From: Pseudidiomarina homiensis | GTDB lineage: Bacteria; Pseudomonadota; Gammaproteobacteria; Enterobacterales; Alteromonadaceae | Assembly: GCF_003987225.1 (NCBI RefSeq) | Contig: NZ_PIPX01000001.1 | Location: 1,054,001-1,118,000 of the forward strand | DNA length: 64,000 nucleotides | Reading direction: 5' to 3' | Shown here: positions 17,608 through 25,977 of the stretch, in pieces | Layout: each line of letters opens with the position of its first letter | Numbering within the stretch: the first letter of the stretch is position 1 | Notes under the pieces: generated by a model | What the model saw: only the letters and a program-made list of their open reading frames with translations | Databases searched by the model: none | What the model was told of the DNA's origin: nothing | Program-made: the position numbers and the translations under genes

Positions 17608-17931
17608 ATGTTTCAGAAAGTGATTGGAGGTGCTTTCGTTTTAGCCGCTGTGCTCGTCGCAGGTCAGGCCCAAGCGAATGAAGAGGCGGAAAAGTTGGCG
17701 CAGAACAATGCTTGCACAGCTTGCCATGGTATTGATAACAAGATTGTTGGCCCAGCTTATAAAAAAGTCGCAGCGAGTTACGCAGATGATGCAGACGCCT
17801 TGGCAAAGGTCAAAAACAGCATCAAAAATGGTGGTAAAGGTAAATGGGGTGAAATACCCATGCCAGCGCAGCCACAATTGAGTGATGAACAACTCACTTT
17901 GCTGGCCGAGTGGATTTTAAGCCTTAAATAA
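17608..17931 (+). CDS. Small class I c-type cytochrome (c5/c551-like), periplasmic
   Basis: A 107-residue preprotein with a signal peptide (MFQKVIGGAFVLAAVLVAGQ, cleavage near AQA-NEE) and one haem site CTACH, with the distal Met ligand probably in IPMPAQPQLSD. It is a periplasmic electron carrier and a likely client of the ccm operon at 41.5-48.5 kb. The start at 17608 is chosen because AAGGAG lies 7 bp upstream; an earlier in-frame ATG at 17569 has none and gives a non-secretory N-terminus. A strong terminator follows, so it is monocistronic. Confidence 0.92.
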   Translation: MFQKVIGGAFVLAAVLVAGQAQANEEAEKLAQNNACTACHGIDNKIVGPAYKKVAASYADDADALAKVKNSIKNGGKGKWGEIPMPAQPQLSDEQLTLLAEWILSLK

Positions 17932-17949
17932 CCGTACAGGTTACCTACC

Positions 17950-17992
17950 GAGTAGGATGCGACATTGGTCGTGTCCTGCTCCTTTTCCCTTT
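17950..17992 (+). terminator. Terminator downstream of the cytochrome c gene
   Basis: A 14-bp stem (GAGTAGGATGCGAC with GTCGTGTCCTGCTC, including G-U pairs), loop ATTG, then CTTTTCCCTTT. It starts 18 bp after the cytochrome stop codon. Confidence 0.75.
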
Positions 17993-18035
17993 GAGCCTCG
18001 TTATAGTGAATAGCATCACTCATGAGGAGGCAACC

Positions 18036-19739
18036 ATGAAAACCAAACTACTTTCCTTTTCTCTTGCGGCTGGACTGGCCCTTACCAGTGGCATCAGCGC
18101 CGCAGCCGACCGCATTACCGGTCATCATTTTGCGACCCGCTCTGAAGCGATGGCCCCCAATGCCATGGCCGCCACAAGCCAACCGTTAGCGACGCAAGTG
18201 GCACTCGATATTATGCAGCAAGGCGGTAATGCCATTGACGCCGCGATTGCGGCAAATGCGGTATTGGGCTTGGTTGAACCAACCGGGAATGGTATCGGAG
18301 GCGATCTTTTCGCAATTATTTGGGATGCTGAAAGTGAACAACTTTACGGTTTGAACGCTTCGGGACGCTCGCCGCAAAGCCTCACGCTCGAGTACTTCAA
18401 ACAAAATGGTTATAGCTCGATTCCACCACGGGGCGTTTTGCCTCTTTCGGTTCCTGGCACCGTTGATGGTTGGTTCGAATTACACGAAAAATTCGGCCAG
18501 TTGCCAATGGCCAAGGTCCTTGCACCAGCCATCGAGTATGCTCGCCAAGGCTTTCCGGTCACTGAGGTTATTGCCTATTACTTCGAACGCAATGCCGAAG
18601 TGCTGCAAGAGCAACCGGGCTTTGCCGAAGTGTTTATGAAAGACGGTCAACCACCGCAGAAAGGTGAGCGTTTTACCAACCCTGACCTCGCCAACACTTT
18701 AGAGACCATCGCTGAGCAAGGCCGCGACGTTTTCTACAAAGGCGATATCGCGAAAACCATCAGCGACTTTGTAGCTGAGCATGACGGTTTTCTTTCGTAC
18801 GACGACTTAGCAGAGCACTCCTCGACGTGGGTTGAGCCAGTAGCGACTAATTATCGTGGCTATGACCTGTGGGAGTTACCACCGAATACCCAAGGGATTG
18901 CCGCTCAGCAAATTCTTAATATTCTTGAGAACTTCGACCTTGCGAGTATGGGTTTTGACAGTGCCGAATACATTCACCACTTTGTCGAAGCCAAGAAACT
19001 CGCCTTCGAAGATCGCGCCAAATACTATGCCGATCCAGCTTTTAGCAAAGCTCCCGTCGAAGGTCTGCTCGATAAGGGCTACGCCAAAGAACGCGCTCAG
19101 CTCATCAACCCTAACAAAGCCGCCAACGCAGTTGAAACGGGCAACCCACCAACCGAAGGCGATACCATTTACCTGACCACCGCCGACCAAGCTGGCAACA
19201 TGGTATCGTTGATTCAAAGTAACTACCGTGGCATGGGCTCGGGCGTAACGCCGACCGATTTGGGCTTTGTACTCCAAAACCGTGGTGAGTTGTTTGCCCT
19301 TGAAGAGGGTCATGCAAACGTATTCGCCCCGGGTAAGCGTCCATTCCATACCATTATTCCGGCCTTCGTTACGAAAGACGGTAAGCCAGTGATGAGCTAC
19401 GGCGTGATGGGTGGTGCTACGCAACCGCAAATGCATGCGCAAATTTTAATCAACATGATTGATTTTGGTATGAACCTACAAGAGGCTGGCGATGCGCCGC
19501 GCATTCTACACTCAGGTTCAAGCCAGCCGACGGGTGAGCAGATGACAGACGGCGGTGTCCTGAGCTTAGAGAATGGGTTCTCGGCCAAAACTCGGCGTGA
19601 ACTCATCAAGATGGGCCATACCCTGCAAGAAGCGGTCGGCCCTTACGGTGGCTACCAAGCTATCTGGAAAAACCATGAAGAAGATGTCTATTATGGTGCT
19701 TCCGAGAGTCGCAAAGACGGTCACGCGGCAGGTTTCTAA
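18036..19739 (+). CDS. ggt: Gamma-glutamyltransferase (glutathione hydrolase)
   Basis: A periplasmic Ntn-hydrolase that cleaves gamma-glutamyl bonds, for example in glutathione, and processes itself into large and small subunits. It has a signal peptide (MKTKLLSFSLAAGLALTSG, cleavage near SAAA), then GGNAIDAAIAANAVLGLVEP and GNGIGGDLFAI typical of the large subunit. The autocatalytic Thr is in EGDTIYLTTAD (about residue 377). GYGVMGGATQPQ-type and GPYGGYQAI blocks mark the small subunit. GAGGAGG precedes the ATG at 18036; an upstream in-frame start (17991) lacks a signal sequence. The length of 567 residues is usual. Confidence 0.95.
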   Translation: MKTKLLSFSLAAGLALTSGISAAADRITGHHFATRSEAMAPNAMAATSQPLATQVALDIMQQGGNAIDAAIAANAVLGLVEPTGNGIGGDLFAIIWDAESEQLYGLNASGRSPQSLTLEYFKQNGYSSIPPRGVLPLSVPGTVDGWFELHEKFGQLPMAKVLAPAIEYARQGFPVTEVIAYYFERNAEVLQEQPGFAEVFMKDGQPPQKGERFTNPDLANTLETIAEQGRDVFYKGDIAKTISDFVAEHDGFLSYDDLAEHSSTWVEPVATNYRGYDLWELPPNTQGIAAQQILNILENFDLASMGFDSAEYIHHFVEAKKLAFEDRAKYYADPAFSKAPVEGLLDKGYAKERAQLINPNKAANAVETGNPPTEGDTIYLTTADQAGNMVSLIQSNYRGMGSGVTPTDLGFVLQNRGELFALEEGHANVFAPGKRPFHTIIPAFVTKDGKPVMSYGVMGGATQPQMHAQILINMIDFGMNLQEAGDAPRILHSGSSQPTGEQMTDGGVLSLENGFSAKTRRELIKMGHTLQEAVGPYGGYQAIWKNHEEDVYYGASESRKDGHAAGF

Positions 19740-19784
19740 TCCAATAGACAGACCAGCCACGTAGTTATCACAAAGGAGGTGTTT

Positions 19785-20825
19785 GTGCGTTGGTTGATCT
19801 TATTAGTATGTGTCATTGGCATTGTGGTCGGGGTGAGCTCCTGTAGCGCCCCTGGCCGTTTTGCCGATCGTAACCCTTACGTTACTCCCAAAGATACCAA
19901 CGCTATCGATTTCTTTATGATGCGATGGTTTGGTGACGACCCTTGGGCTGATCAAATGCAAGAGTACAGCAATGATCCGAGCCTCGTGCCGCAAACCCGC
20001 ATTGACCTTGGTGCACTACTGCAACCCAGCACTAAGCCGCAACTGACTTGGCTCGGACATGCTACGTTCTTATTGCAGTACCAAGGCCTCAATATCCTTA
20101 CCGACCCTATTTTGAATGGGCGGGCGTCGCCGGTCAGCTTTGCAGGGCCTGAGCGTATTACTCCTGCACCACTTAGTGTTCAAGATTTACCGCCTATCGA
20201 CATCGTCGTCATTAGCCATAATCATTACGATCACTTGGACGAAGAAACCATTGCGGGGCTCGGCGCTCAGGTCAATTATATGGTCCCGTTAGGGCTCACC
20301 GAATGGTTTGTAGAACAAGGTATTAGCGCCGAGCGTGTGTACGAATTCGATTGGTGGCAACAACTCAATTTTGGCCCTGTTACTGTTACGGCGACGCCAA
20401 GTCAGCATTGGTCAGCTCGCAATCTATTCGATAAAAACGAGACGCTGTGGGCGAGCTGGCACCTACAGGTCGAAGACTGGCAAGTATGGTTTGGTGGCGA
20501 CACCGGCTATAACCCATTTCAATTCAAGGAAATTGGCACACGCTTTCCCGCTATCGACGATGCACTTATTCCCATCGGGGCGTACTTGCCACGCTGGTTT
20601 ATGCAGCCACAACACGTTAATCCTCCAGAAGCCCTGCAGATTCACCAAGATCTCGGCGCAACCCGCTCCTACGCCATGCACTGGGGTACTTACCAACTCG
20701 CCGCCGAAAGCCTAAAGCAAACGCGAGGAGACTTAGCCGCTGCAAAACAGAACGTTGCGAACGACAACAATGAACAACTCAAAATTCTAGCTATCGGCGA
20801 AACCAAGACAATCATACAAGACTAA
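19785..20825 (+). CDS. Metallo-beta-lactamase-fold lipoprotein (NAPE-PLD/UlaG-like)
   Basis: A Zn-dependent hydrolase-fold protein. The motif SHNHYDHLD (HxHxDH) with later HWS, GGDTGY and MHWGT residues gives a complete metallo-beta-lactamase metal site. The central TWLGHATFLLQYQGLNILTDP block is typical of the NAPE-PLD/RomA/UlaG group. The N-terminus is hydrophobic and ends at SSCSAPG, a possible lipobox, suggesting an envelope location. The GTG at 19785 is preferred because AGGAGG lies 5 bp upstream; a GTG at 19779 overlaps that sequence. The substrate is unknown. Confidence 0.85.
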   Translation: MRWLILLVCVIGIVVGVSSCSAPGRFADRNPYVTPKDTNAIDFFMMRWFGDDPWADQMQEYSNDPSLVPQTRIDLGALLQPSTKPQLTWLGHATFLLQYQGLNILTDPILNGRASPVSFAGPERITPAPLSVQDLPPIDIVVISHNHYDHLDEETIAGLGAQVNYMVPLGLTEWFVEQGISAERVYEFDWWQQLNFGPVTVTATPSQHWSARNLFDKNETLWASWHLQVEDWQVWFGGDTGYNPFQFKEIGTRFPAIDDALIPIGAYLPRWFMQPQHVNPPEALQIHQDLGATRSYAMHWGTYQLAAESLKQTRGDLAAAKQNVANDNNEQLKILAIGETKTIIQD

Positions 20826-20900
20826 AAGTAAATAAAACTTGACTTATCTAGTCCCTTGCGCAACTCTATGTAAAACACACTTTACTTTTGGAGAATACTT

Positions 20901-21296
20901 ATGGGTTGCAACAGAACAAAAAAGAACACGTTAGGATTAGCGCTTTGGACCGCTGCGTGGTTAATCTCGACCGCGGCTGCAACCGCAGTCGCTACCACGT
21001 ATGCTGAAGAGCATTACGGACTCAAACTCGCATTAGTCATAATCAATTTAGTGATCGGTGGGGTTATGATTGAAATGAACCGACGCCATATTATGGCTCT
21101 TGATGAGCTGCAGCAGAAAATTCACTTACAGGCGATGGGGATCACATTAGGCGTTACCGTTATTGTAGGGCTAGCCTACAACATCGCAGATATTGGTAAC
21201 CTCTATGCCGGTGACGCTGAATTTTCTTATTTACTCATCTTGATGAGTCTTAGCTATTTGTTTTCGATCATCATCGGCACACGGAGATACCAATGA
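20901..21296 (+). CDS. Small membrane protein paired with an XRE regulator
   Basis: A 131-residue protein with about four hydrophobic helices: residues ~13-33, 43-57, 78-98 and 108-126. It has no recognised enzymatic motif. The gene overlaps the downstream HTH gene by 4 bp (ATGA). The arrangement of a four-helix membrane protein with a tiny cotranscribed XRE repressor recurs in bacteria and archaea, but I cannot name a function. Confidence 0.75.
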   Translation: MGCNRTKKNTLGLALWTAAWLISTAAATAVATTYAEEHYGLKLALVIINLVIGGVMIEMNRRHIMALDELQQKIHLQAMGITLGVTVIVGLAYNIADIGNLYAGDAEFSYLLILMSLSYLFSIIIGTRRYQ

Positions 21297-21493
21297 AAAA
21301 TAGACTCAAAGTGCTCCGTGCTGAGCGCGACTGGACCCAAGCGAATCTAGCCGACGCGGTTGATGTTTCGCGGCAAACCATTAATGCGATTGAGAAAGGC
21401 AAATTTGATCCAAGTCTGCCGTTGGCCTTTAAGTTTTCGCGACTATTCAATACCCCTATAGAGGCGATCTTTTTCGATGAGGGTGATCGTTAA
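21293..21493 (+). CDS. XRE-family small transcriptional regulator (YozG-like)
   Basis: A 66-residue stand-alone helix-turn-helix protein. The Cro/C1-type HTH covers nearly the whole chain: LRAERDWTQANLADAVDVSR then QTINAIEKGKFDPSLPLAFK, followed by a short tail (IEAIFFDEGDR) typical of this subgroup. It overlaps the membrane protein gene by 4 bp and probably autoregulates the pair; that role is inferred from gene order. Confidence 0.88.
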   Translation: MKNRLKVLRAERDWTQANLADAVDVSRQTINAIEKGKFDPSLPLAFKFSRLFNTPIEAIFFDEGDR

Positions 21494-21564
21494 AAACAAA
21501 GTGCCATTTTGCCATGAGCTAAGGTAAGCTGAAGGCATGAGAGTTTAACGCTGAAGAGGTGGGC

Positions 21565-22341
21565 ATGGACTTGGTTTTGACGGCACTCATCGCCAGTGCT
21601 ATCACAGGTGGGTTAACAGCGGTTGGCGCGTTACCGGTGCTGTTTGGACGTCAACCCTCTGAGTCCTTTAACGACACTCTGCTTGGCTTCGCCGCTGGGG
21701 TGATGTTAGCCGCCTCGTTCTTTTCTCTTATTGTGCCGTCAATTGAAATAGCGACTGAGCTCTATGGTGAAGGTCCAGCACCCGCTTTGATTGCCGTGTT
21801 TGGCATCTTACTCGGAGCGGTCGCCATCGCCGTAATGGATCGCCTACTTCCACACGAGCACTTTATTTCCGGCCCTGAAGGCCGTTCATCAGAAAAAATT
21901 GCTGGAGTTTGGCTGTTCGTTTTTGCCATCGCCATTCATAATTTCCCTGAAGGACTTGCCGTTGGCGTTGCCTACGGTAGCGGCGAAAGTGATGCCGCGT
22001 TCTCATTGGCGTTGGGTATTGGCCTGCAAAACCTACCCGAAGGTTTAGCTGTTGCGGTAGGTTTAGTTGCTGTGGGGTATAGTCACCTTAAAAGCTTTGT
22101 GGTTGCGGCACTTACCGGTCTTATCGAACCTATCGGCGGTTTAGTCGGCGGTGTCTTTGTAAATATTTCACAAGTTTTACTGCCCTGGGGCCTCGTTTTC
22201 GCAGCAGGTGCTATGCTCTTTGTCATCAGTCACGAGATTATTCCCGAAACCCACCGACGTGGTCACCACCGACGCGCTACCGCAGGCTTAATGGTTGGCT
22301 TAGTGGTGATGTTATTCCTTGATGTGTGGTTAGCAGCATGA
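21565..22341 (+). CDS. ZIP-family divalent metal transporter (GufA/ZupT-like)
   Basis: A 258-residue inner-membrane transporter for Zn2+ or related divalent cations. It has about eight TM segments; the metal-binding helices are AIAIHNFPEGLAVGVAYG (HNFPEG) and LGIGLQNLPEGLAVAVGL (QNLPEG, where ZupT has HNIPEG). The C-terminus has a His/Arg-rich loop (ETHRRGHHRR) before the last helix. The ATG at 21565 is preferred over an upstream GTG at 21559, as GAAGAGG lies just before it. The stop overlaps the next ATG in ATGA. Confidence 0.9.
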   Translation: MDLVLTALIASAITGGLTAVGALPVLFGRQPSESFNDTLLGFAAGVMLAASFFSLIVPSIEIATELYGEGPAPALIAVFGILLGAVAIAVMDRLLPHEHFISGPEGRSSEKIAGVWLFVFAIAIHNFPEGLAVGVAYGSGESDAAFSLALGIGLQNLPEGLAVAVGLVAVGYSHLKSFVVAALTGLIEPIGGLVGGVFVNISQVLLPWGLVFAAGAMLFVISHEIIPETHRRGHHRRATAGLMVGLVVMLFLDVWLAA

Positions 22342-23159
22342 CAACAATTGCTTTTTTAGGTTATGGCGATATCGCCGAACGCACCAGCTCGCTATTGCAG
22401 TTTGCTGGATTTACGCAAATGCGTGGTATGTGTCGTCATCCTGATAATAAGAACAACCCCGCCCATATCGAGCTACTCGCTGGCGATGCGAGTAACGCTG
22501 CTGACTTAGAGCGTTTAGTTGATGCCGATGTCGATGTTGTCGTTATTACCCTAACGCCAAACCGAAAGTCGGAAGATCCGTATTTCAACGGCTATGTGCT
22601 GCCCTGTCGGCTGTTGCAACATCAATTACAAAGCCAGGGATTAAGACCTCGTATTATCTATATTTCAAGCACGGGCGTTTATGATCAGCGCGATGGCGAG
22701 TGGATTGATGAGCGTACGCCGGCAGAGCCAAGTGATCACCACGGTCAGATGTTACTTCAAGCCGAACAGACCATCGCCACCGCAACCGATCAGGTAAGTA
22801 TTTTGCGTTGTTCAGGGATTTATGGGCCAAACCGCACGCGGCTTGCTGAGATGTTAATTTCGGGCGAGGCGGTCATTACACCAGCTTGGACGAATCGGAT
22901 TCACGCCGACGATGTCGCAGGCTTTATCGCGTTTCTGATTCAGCACCCCGATAAGCAGCAGCCAATGTTCCTCGTATCGGATGATGAGCCGTTACCGCAA
23001 GAGGCTGCTTATGGCCGTTTAGCCGAGCGCTTGGGAGTCGATTTGAGCACCTTTCCACGCAGTGATGATATTGGGCGTCGAGGCAGTAAGCGAATTAGTA
23101 ACCGCTTACTGCGGGCAAGCGGTTACCAACTGCAACATCCGACCTATACGCCGCGCTGA
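22338..23159 (+). CDS. NAD(P)-binding epimerase/SDR-family protein (YeeZ-like)
   Basis: A 273-residue extended-SDR-like Rossmann protein. It starts MTTIAFLGYGDIAERTSS, with a G-x-G-x-x nucleotide-binding turn. It has IIYISSTGVYDQ (conserved strand with Ser and Tyr) and LRCSGIYGPNRTRL in the second half, as in NAD-dependent epimerase/dehydratase-like proteins annotated YeeZ. The ATG overlaps the ZIP transporter's TGA, so the two are translationally coupled. No substrate can be inferred. Confidence 0.8.
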   Translation: MTTIAFLGYGDIAERTSSLLQFAGFTQMRGMCRHPDNKNNPAHIELLAGDASNAADLERLVDADVDVVVITLTPNRKSEDPYFNGYVLPCRLLQHQLQSQGLRPRIIYISSTGVYDQRDGEWIDERTPAEPSDHHGQMLLQAEQTIATATDQVSILRCSGIYGPNRTRLAEMLISGEAVITPAWTNRIHADDVAGFIAFLIQHPDKQQPMFLVSDDEPLPQEAAYGRLAERLGVDLSTFPRSDDIGRRGSKRISNRLLRASGYQLQHPTYTPR

Positions 23160-23167
23160 TCGGACGC

Positions 23168-24217
23168 TTAGGTCTTTTTGAAGTTCAACATACGCTGTAA
23201 TGGCCGCATCGCCTGTTCAGCGAGTGCTGGGTCGACATGAATCTCGTGCGTCGCACCACCATGCTCTAATGCTTCAGCAATGGCTACCAGGCCATTCATT
23301 GCCATCCACGGACAATGGGCACAGCTGCGGCATGTTGCACCTGCTCCAGCGGTCGGTGCTTCAATGAAGTGTTTGCCTGGTGACAGCTGCTGCATCTTGT
23401 AAAAAATACCGCGGTCGGTCGCTACAATAAAGGTATCATTCGGGAGCTCTTGGCTGGCTTTAATCAACTGCGAGGTCGAACCCACCGCATCGGCCATTTC
23501 TACCACATGGGCTGGCGACTCTGGGTGCACCAAAATGGCCGCTTCTGGATAAACTTTCTTCAGATCTTCTAAGGCCTTGGTCTTGAATTCATCATGCACC
23601 ACACAAGCGCCCTGCCACATGATCATGTCGGCACCCGTCTGCTTCTGAATGTAATTACCTAAATGCTTGTCTGGGCCCCAAAGAATGGTCTCTCCTTCGG
23701 CATCAAGGTGATCAACAATATCCAACGCAATGCTCGAAGTAACCACCCAATCGGCGCGCGCTTTTACTGCAGCTGAGGTATTCGCATAAACCACAACTGT
23801 TCGCTCAGGATGCGCGTCACAGAAAGCCGAAAACTCTTCGATTGGGCAACCGATATCAAGTGAGCAGGTTGCTTCTAACGTTGGCATCAGAACGGTTTTG
23901 TGAGGCGTGAGGATTTTCGCCGTCTCACCCATAAATTTAACGCCAGCGACAATCAAAGTGTCGGCGTCATGATTCGCACCGAATCGCGCCATCTCGAGTG
24001 AATCCGCAACGCAGCCACCCGTCTCTTCGGCCAATGCCTGAATTTCAGGATCGGTATAATAGTGTGCTACCAGCACAGCATTCTTTTCTTTTAGCAACTG
24101 CTTGATACGCGCAATGTAAGCCGCTTTTTCAGTGTCGCTTAAAGGTTTAGGTTTGGCCGGGAACGCGTAGTCGAGCTGGTCAATAACGCGGGCTTGAATC
24201 TCTTCAGTAATACTCAT
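23168..24217 (-). CDS. nadA: Quinolinate synthase
   Basis: NadA condenses iminoaspartate with dihydroxyacetone phosphate to quinolinate in NAD biosynthesis, using a [4Fe-4S] cluster. The 349-residue protein has the three conserved cluster Cys contexts: [21 protein letters not shown] and [13 protein letters not shown]. It also has the N-terminal [20 protein letters not shown] block. It lies downstream of cpoB and two tRNA-Lys genes, the same order as in E. coli. It is convergent with the epimerase-like gene, 8 bp apart. Confidence 0.97.
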   Translation of the reverse strand: MSITEEIQARVIDQLDYAFPAKPKPLSDTEKAAYIARIKQLLKEKNAVLVAHYYTDPEIQALAEETGGCVADSLEMARFGANHDADTLIVAGVKFMGETAKILTPHKTVLMPTLEATCSLDIGCPIEEFSAFCDAHPERTVVVYANTSAAVKARADWVVTSSIALDIVDHLDAEGETILWGPDKHLGNYIQKQTGADMIMWQGACVVHDEFKTKALEDLKKVYPEAAILVHPESPAHVVEMADAVGSTSQLIKASQELPNDTFIVATDRGIFYKMQQLSPGKHFIEAPTAGAGATCRSCAHCPWMAMNGLVAIAEALEHGGATHEIHVDPALAEQAMRPLQRMLNFKKT

Positions 24218-24288
24218 GCTGCTACTTCACCACATGCGAAAAAAAGTTAGAGTAGTATACTGCAAAACAAGGCTAGGGTAAAAAATCG

Positions 24289-24364
24289 TGGTGGGTCGTG
24301 CAGGATTCGAACCTGCGACCAATTGATTAAAAGTCAACTGCTCTACCAACTGAGCTAACGACCC
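24289..24364 (-). tRNA. tRNA-Lys (TTT anticodon), copy 2
   Basis: A 76-nt tRNA on the minus strand with encoded CCA. It starts GGGTCGTTAGCTCAGTTGG, has anticodon loop CTTTTAA (anticodon UUU) and the T-loop GGTTCGAATCC. It is identical to the copy 29 bp upstream. Confidence 0.97.
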
Positions 24365-24393
24365 ACGACTAAAGAAGGGGATGATGAGAAGAT

Positions 24394-24469
24394 TGGTGGG
24401 TCGTGCAGGATTCGAACCTGCGACCAATTGATTAAAAGTCAACTGCTCTACCAACTGAGCTAACGACCC
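24394..24469 (-). tRNA. tRNA-Lys (TTT anticodon), copy 1
   Basis: An identical 76-nt tRNA-Lys on the minus strand, first of the tandem pair between cpoB and nadA. The two copies presumably share one precursor. Confidence 0.97.
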
Positions 24470-24509
24470 AATCTCATCGGTTGCTGCTTATCAGCGGCAA
24501 CGGCGGCAT

Positions 24510-24537
24510 AGTTTACTTAAAATGCCGCGCGTTGCAA
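24510..24537 (-). promoter_or_regulatory. Candidate promoter of the tRNA-Lys pair
   Basis: On the minus strand TTGCAA (24532-24537) and TAAACT (24510-24515) are 16 bp apart and followed by a GC-rich stretch. They lie ~40 bp before the first tRNA. Confidence 0.35.
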
Positions 24538-24587
24538 CTGCAATTTGCAGATATACGGTGCGTTTGCTCAATTAGCGAACACTTCGC

Positions 24588-24610
24588 GTAAAAAACCACA
24601 GGCTTTTTAC
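24588..24610 (-). terminator. Possible weak terminator at the cpoB stop codon
   Basis: On the minus strand GTAAAAAGCC and the following GGTTTTTTAC can pair around a short loop, with T6 inside the descending arm. The hairpin overlaps the cpoB stop. The stem is AT-rich, so efficiency is doubtful. A second small hairpin (GCGAA/TTCGC) follows. Confidence 0.35.
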
Positions 24611-25371
24611 AAATTTGCTAAGCGTTTCTCAGCTAATCCGGCCGGAGTACTGTTTGGGTACTCGCTAATAACCTTCTCAAAATAGCTACGTGCAAGCTGA
24701 CTTTCACCTTGTTGTTGGGCAACGATACCCAACTTCAAAATGCTGTCACCACGTTTATTGCTATCAGGGAATTGCTCCACTACAGCGGTGAATTCCTGCT
24801 TCGCTTCGTCAAATTGACCTTCCGCATACAATAACTGACCAAGCCAGTAGTGTGCATTAGGAACGTAAGTCGAATTCGGGAATTGCTGAATAAACTTACG
24901 GAATTCAGGAATCGCGGCGTCGTAGCGACGATCTTCCATGACTAAGCGAATCGCTTTGTCATAGGCATCGTTTTCGCCTAAGTTGTTTGAGTACTCAACT
25001 CCGCCAGAAGCGTTCGACGACGGTTCAGCAACCGTAGATGGCTCAGGATTCACCGGTGTCGCCGCTAAACGACGATCGATTTCCTGATAAATTTCACGTT
25101 GCCGCTGCAAAATCTGCTCAAGCTGGTAGGCATGCTCTTCGGTTTTGCCGCGCAAATCAGCGACCTCATCCTGTAAGCTTGCCATTTGATCCAGCAGCGC
25201 CATTTGCGCAGCGTTACGCGCATCCATCACCCGTTCTAGTTGCTCTAAGCGTTCTTCGACACTGCCACTACCTAACTTAGACACCGGTGCCTGTGCGAAC
25301 ACGACACCGGGGACAACAAAGGCTAGCACTAGACATAATTTTTGCATTGGCTTAACCGTATATTGCTTCAT
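24607..25371 (-). CDS. cpoB: Tol-Pal associated periplasmic protein CpoB (YbgF)
   Basis: CpoB is a periplasmic protein that coordinates peptidoglycan synthesis by PBP1B with Tol-Pal driven outer-membrane constriction. It has a signal peptide (cleavage near VFA-QAP), an N-terminal coiled coil (~residues 38-100, LEQLERVMDARNAA...) and three C-terminal TPR-type repeats (YDKAIRLVMEDRRYDAAIPE, YWLGQLLYAEGQFDEA, LKLGIVAQQQGESQLARSYF). It is the last gene of the ybgC-tolQRAB-pal-cpoB operon, 11 bp after pal. An internal Met at residue 9 could be the true start. Confidence 0.95.
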   Translation of the reverse strand: MKQYTVKPMQKLCLVLAFVVPGVVFAQAPVSKLGSGSVEERLEQLERVMDARNAAQMALLDQMASLQDEVADLRGKTEEHAYQLEQILQRQREIYQEIDRRLAATPVNPEPSTVAEPSSNASGGVEYSNNLGENDAYDKAIRLVMEDRRYDAAIPEFRKFIQQFPNSTYVPNAHYWLGQLLYAEGQFDEAKQEFTAVVEQFPDSNKRGDSILKLGIVAQQQGESQLARSYFEKVISEYPNSTPAGLAEKRLANL

Positions 25372-25382
25372 TTAAATGGTGC

Positions 25383-25919
25383 TTAGTAAACCAGTACACC
25401 GCGACGATTTTTTGCGTACGCCGACTGGGTAGAAGCATTTACCAATGGCTTTTCTTCACCGTAAGACACGGTTTCCATTTGGTTTGAACTTACACCTAGG
25501 TTTTGCAGGTACTGTGCTACCGCTTTCGCACGACGCTCACCGAGGGCGATGTTGTATTCTGGAGTACCACGCTCATCTGCGTGACCTTCGATGGTGACAG
25601 TAACATTCGGGTTTTGCACTAAGAAGTCAGCGTGCTCAGAAAGCATCTGGGCATATTCAGAGCTTACTCGTGAATCATCAAACGCAAAGTAAACAATGTT
25701 TTCTTGACGCAAGGTTTCCATTTGTTCAGCACGGATTTCTTCAGGAGTCTTAGTGCGCTCCGCAGAATCCAGCTCAACACCAGAACCTTGTTGGTCTTGT
25801 TGTTGCTGATTGGTTTGTTGATTTGCTGCATCATCGGCACCTTGGCTTGAGCTACAGGCAGCCAAAGTCAACATAGGTACGGCGATTAGCAGGCTTTTTA
25901 GTAACTGGTTTGCGTTCAT
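25383..25919 (-). CDS. pal: Peptidoglycan-associated lipoprotein Pal
   Basis: Pal is an outer-membrane lipoprotein that binds peptidoglycan and TolB. It has a signal sequence with lipobox LAAC (Cys22) and a Gln-rich linker (QQTNQQQQDQQG). The C-terminal OmpA-like domain contains VTIEGHADERGTPEYNIALG, with the diaminopimelate-binding Asp/Arg residues, and ends in AYAKNRRGVLVY. It is 178 residues, of family length, and sits between tolB and cpoB. Confidence 0.97.
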   Translation of the reverse strand: MNANQLLKSLLIAVPMLTLAACSSSQGADDAANQQTNQQQQDQQGSGVELDSAERTKTPEEIRAEQMETLRQENIVYFAFDDSRVSSEYAQMLSEHADFLVQNPNVTVTIEGHADERGTPEYNIALGERRAKAVAQYLQNLGVSSNQMETVSYGEEKPLVNASTQSAYAKNRRGVLVY

Positions 25920-25977
25920 GTCCGCGATCCTTAGTTCTCTGTTTAATTAATATTTTTAGGGTTCGTTCTGTATAAAA

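Noticed and set aside
18876-19442. 188-residue minus-strand frame inside ggt
   Set aside because: Antisense shadow of a well-supported gene; no family features and no ribosome-binding site.
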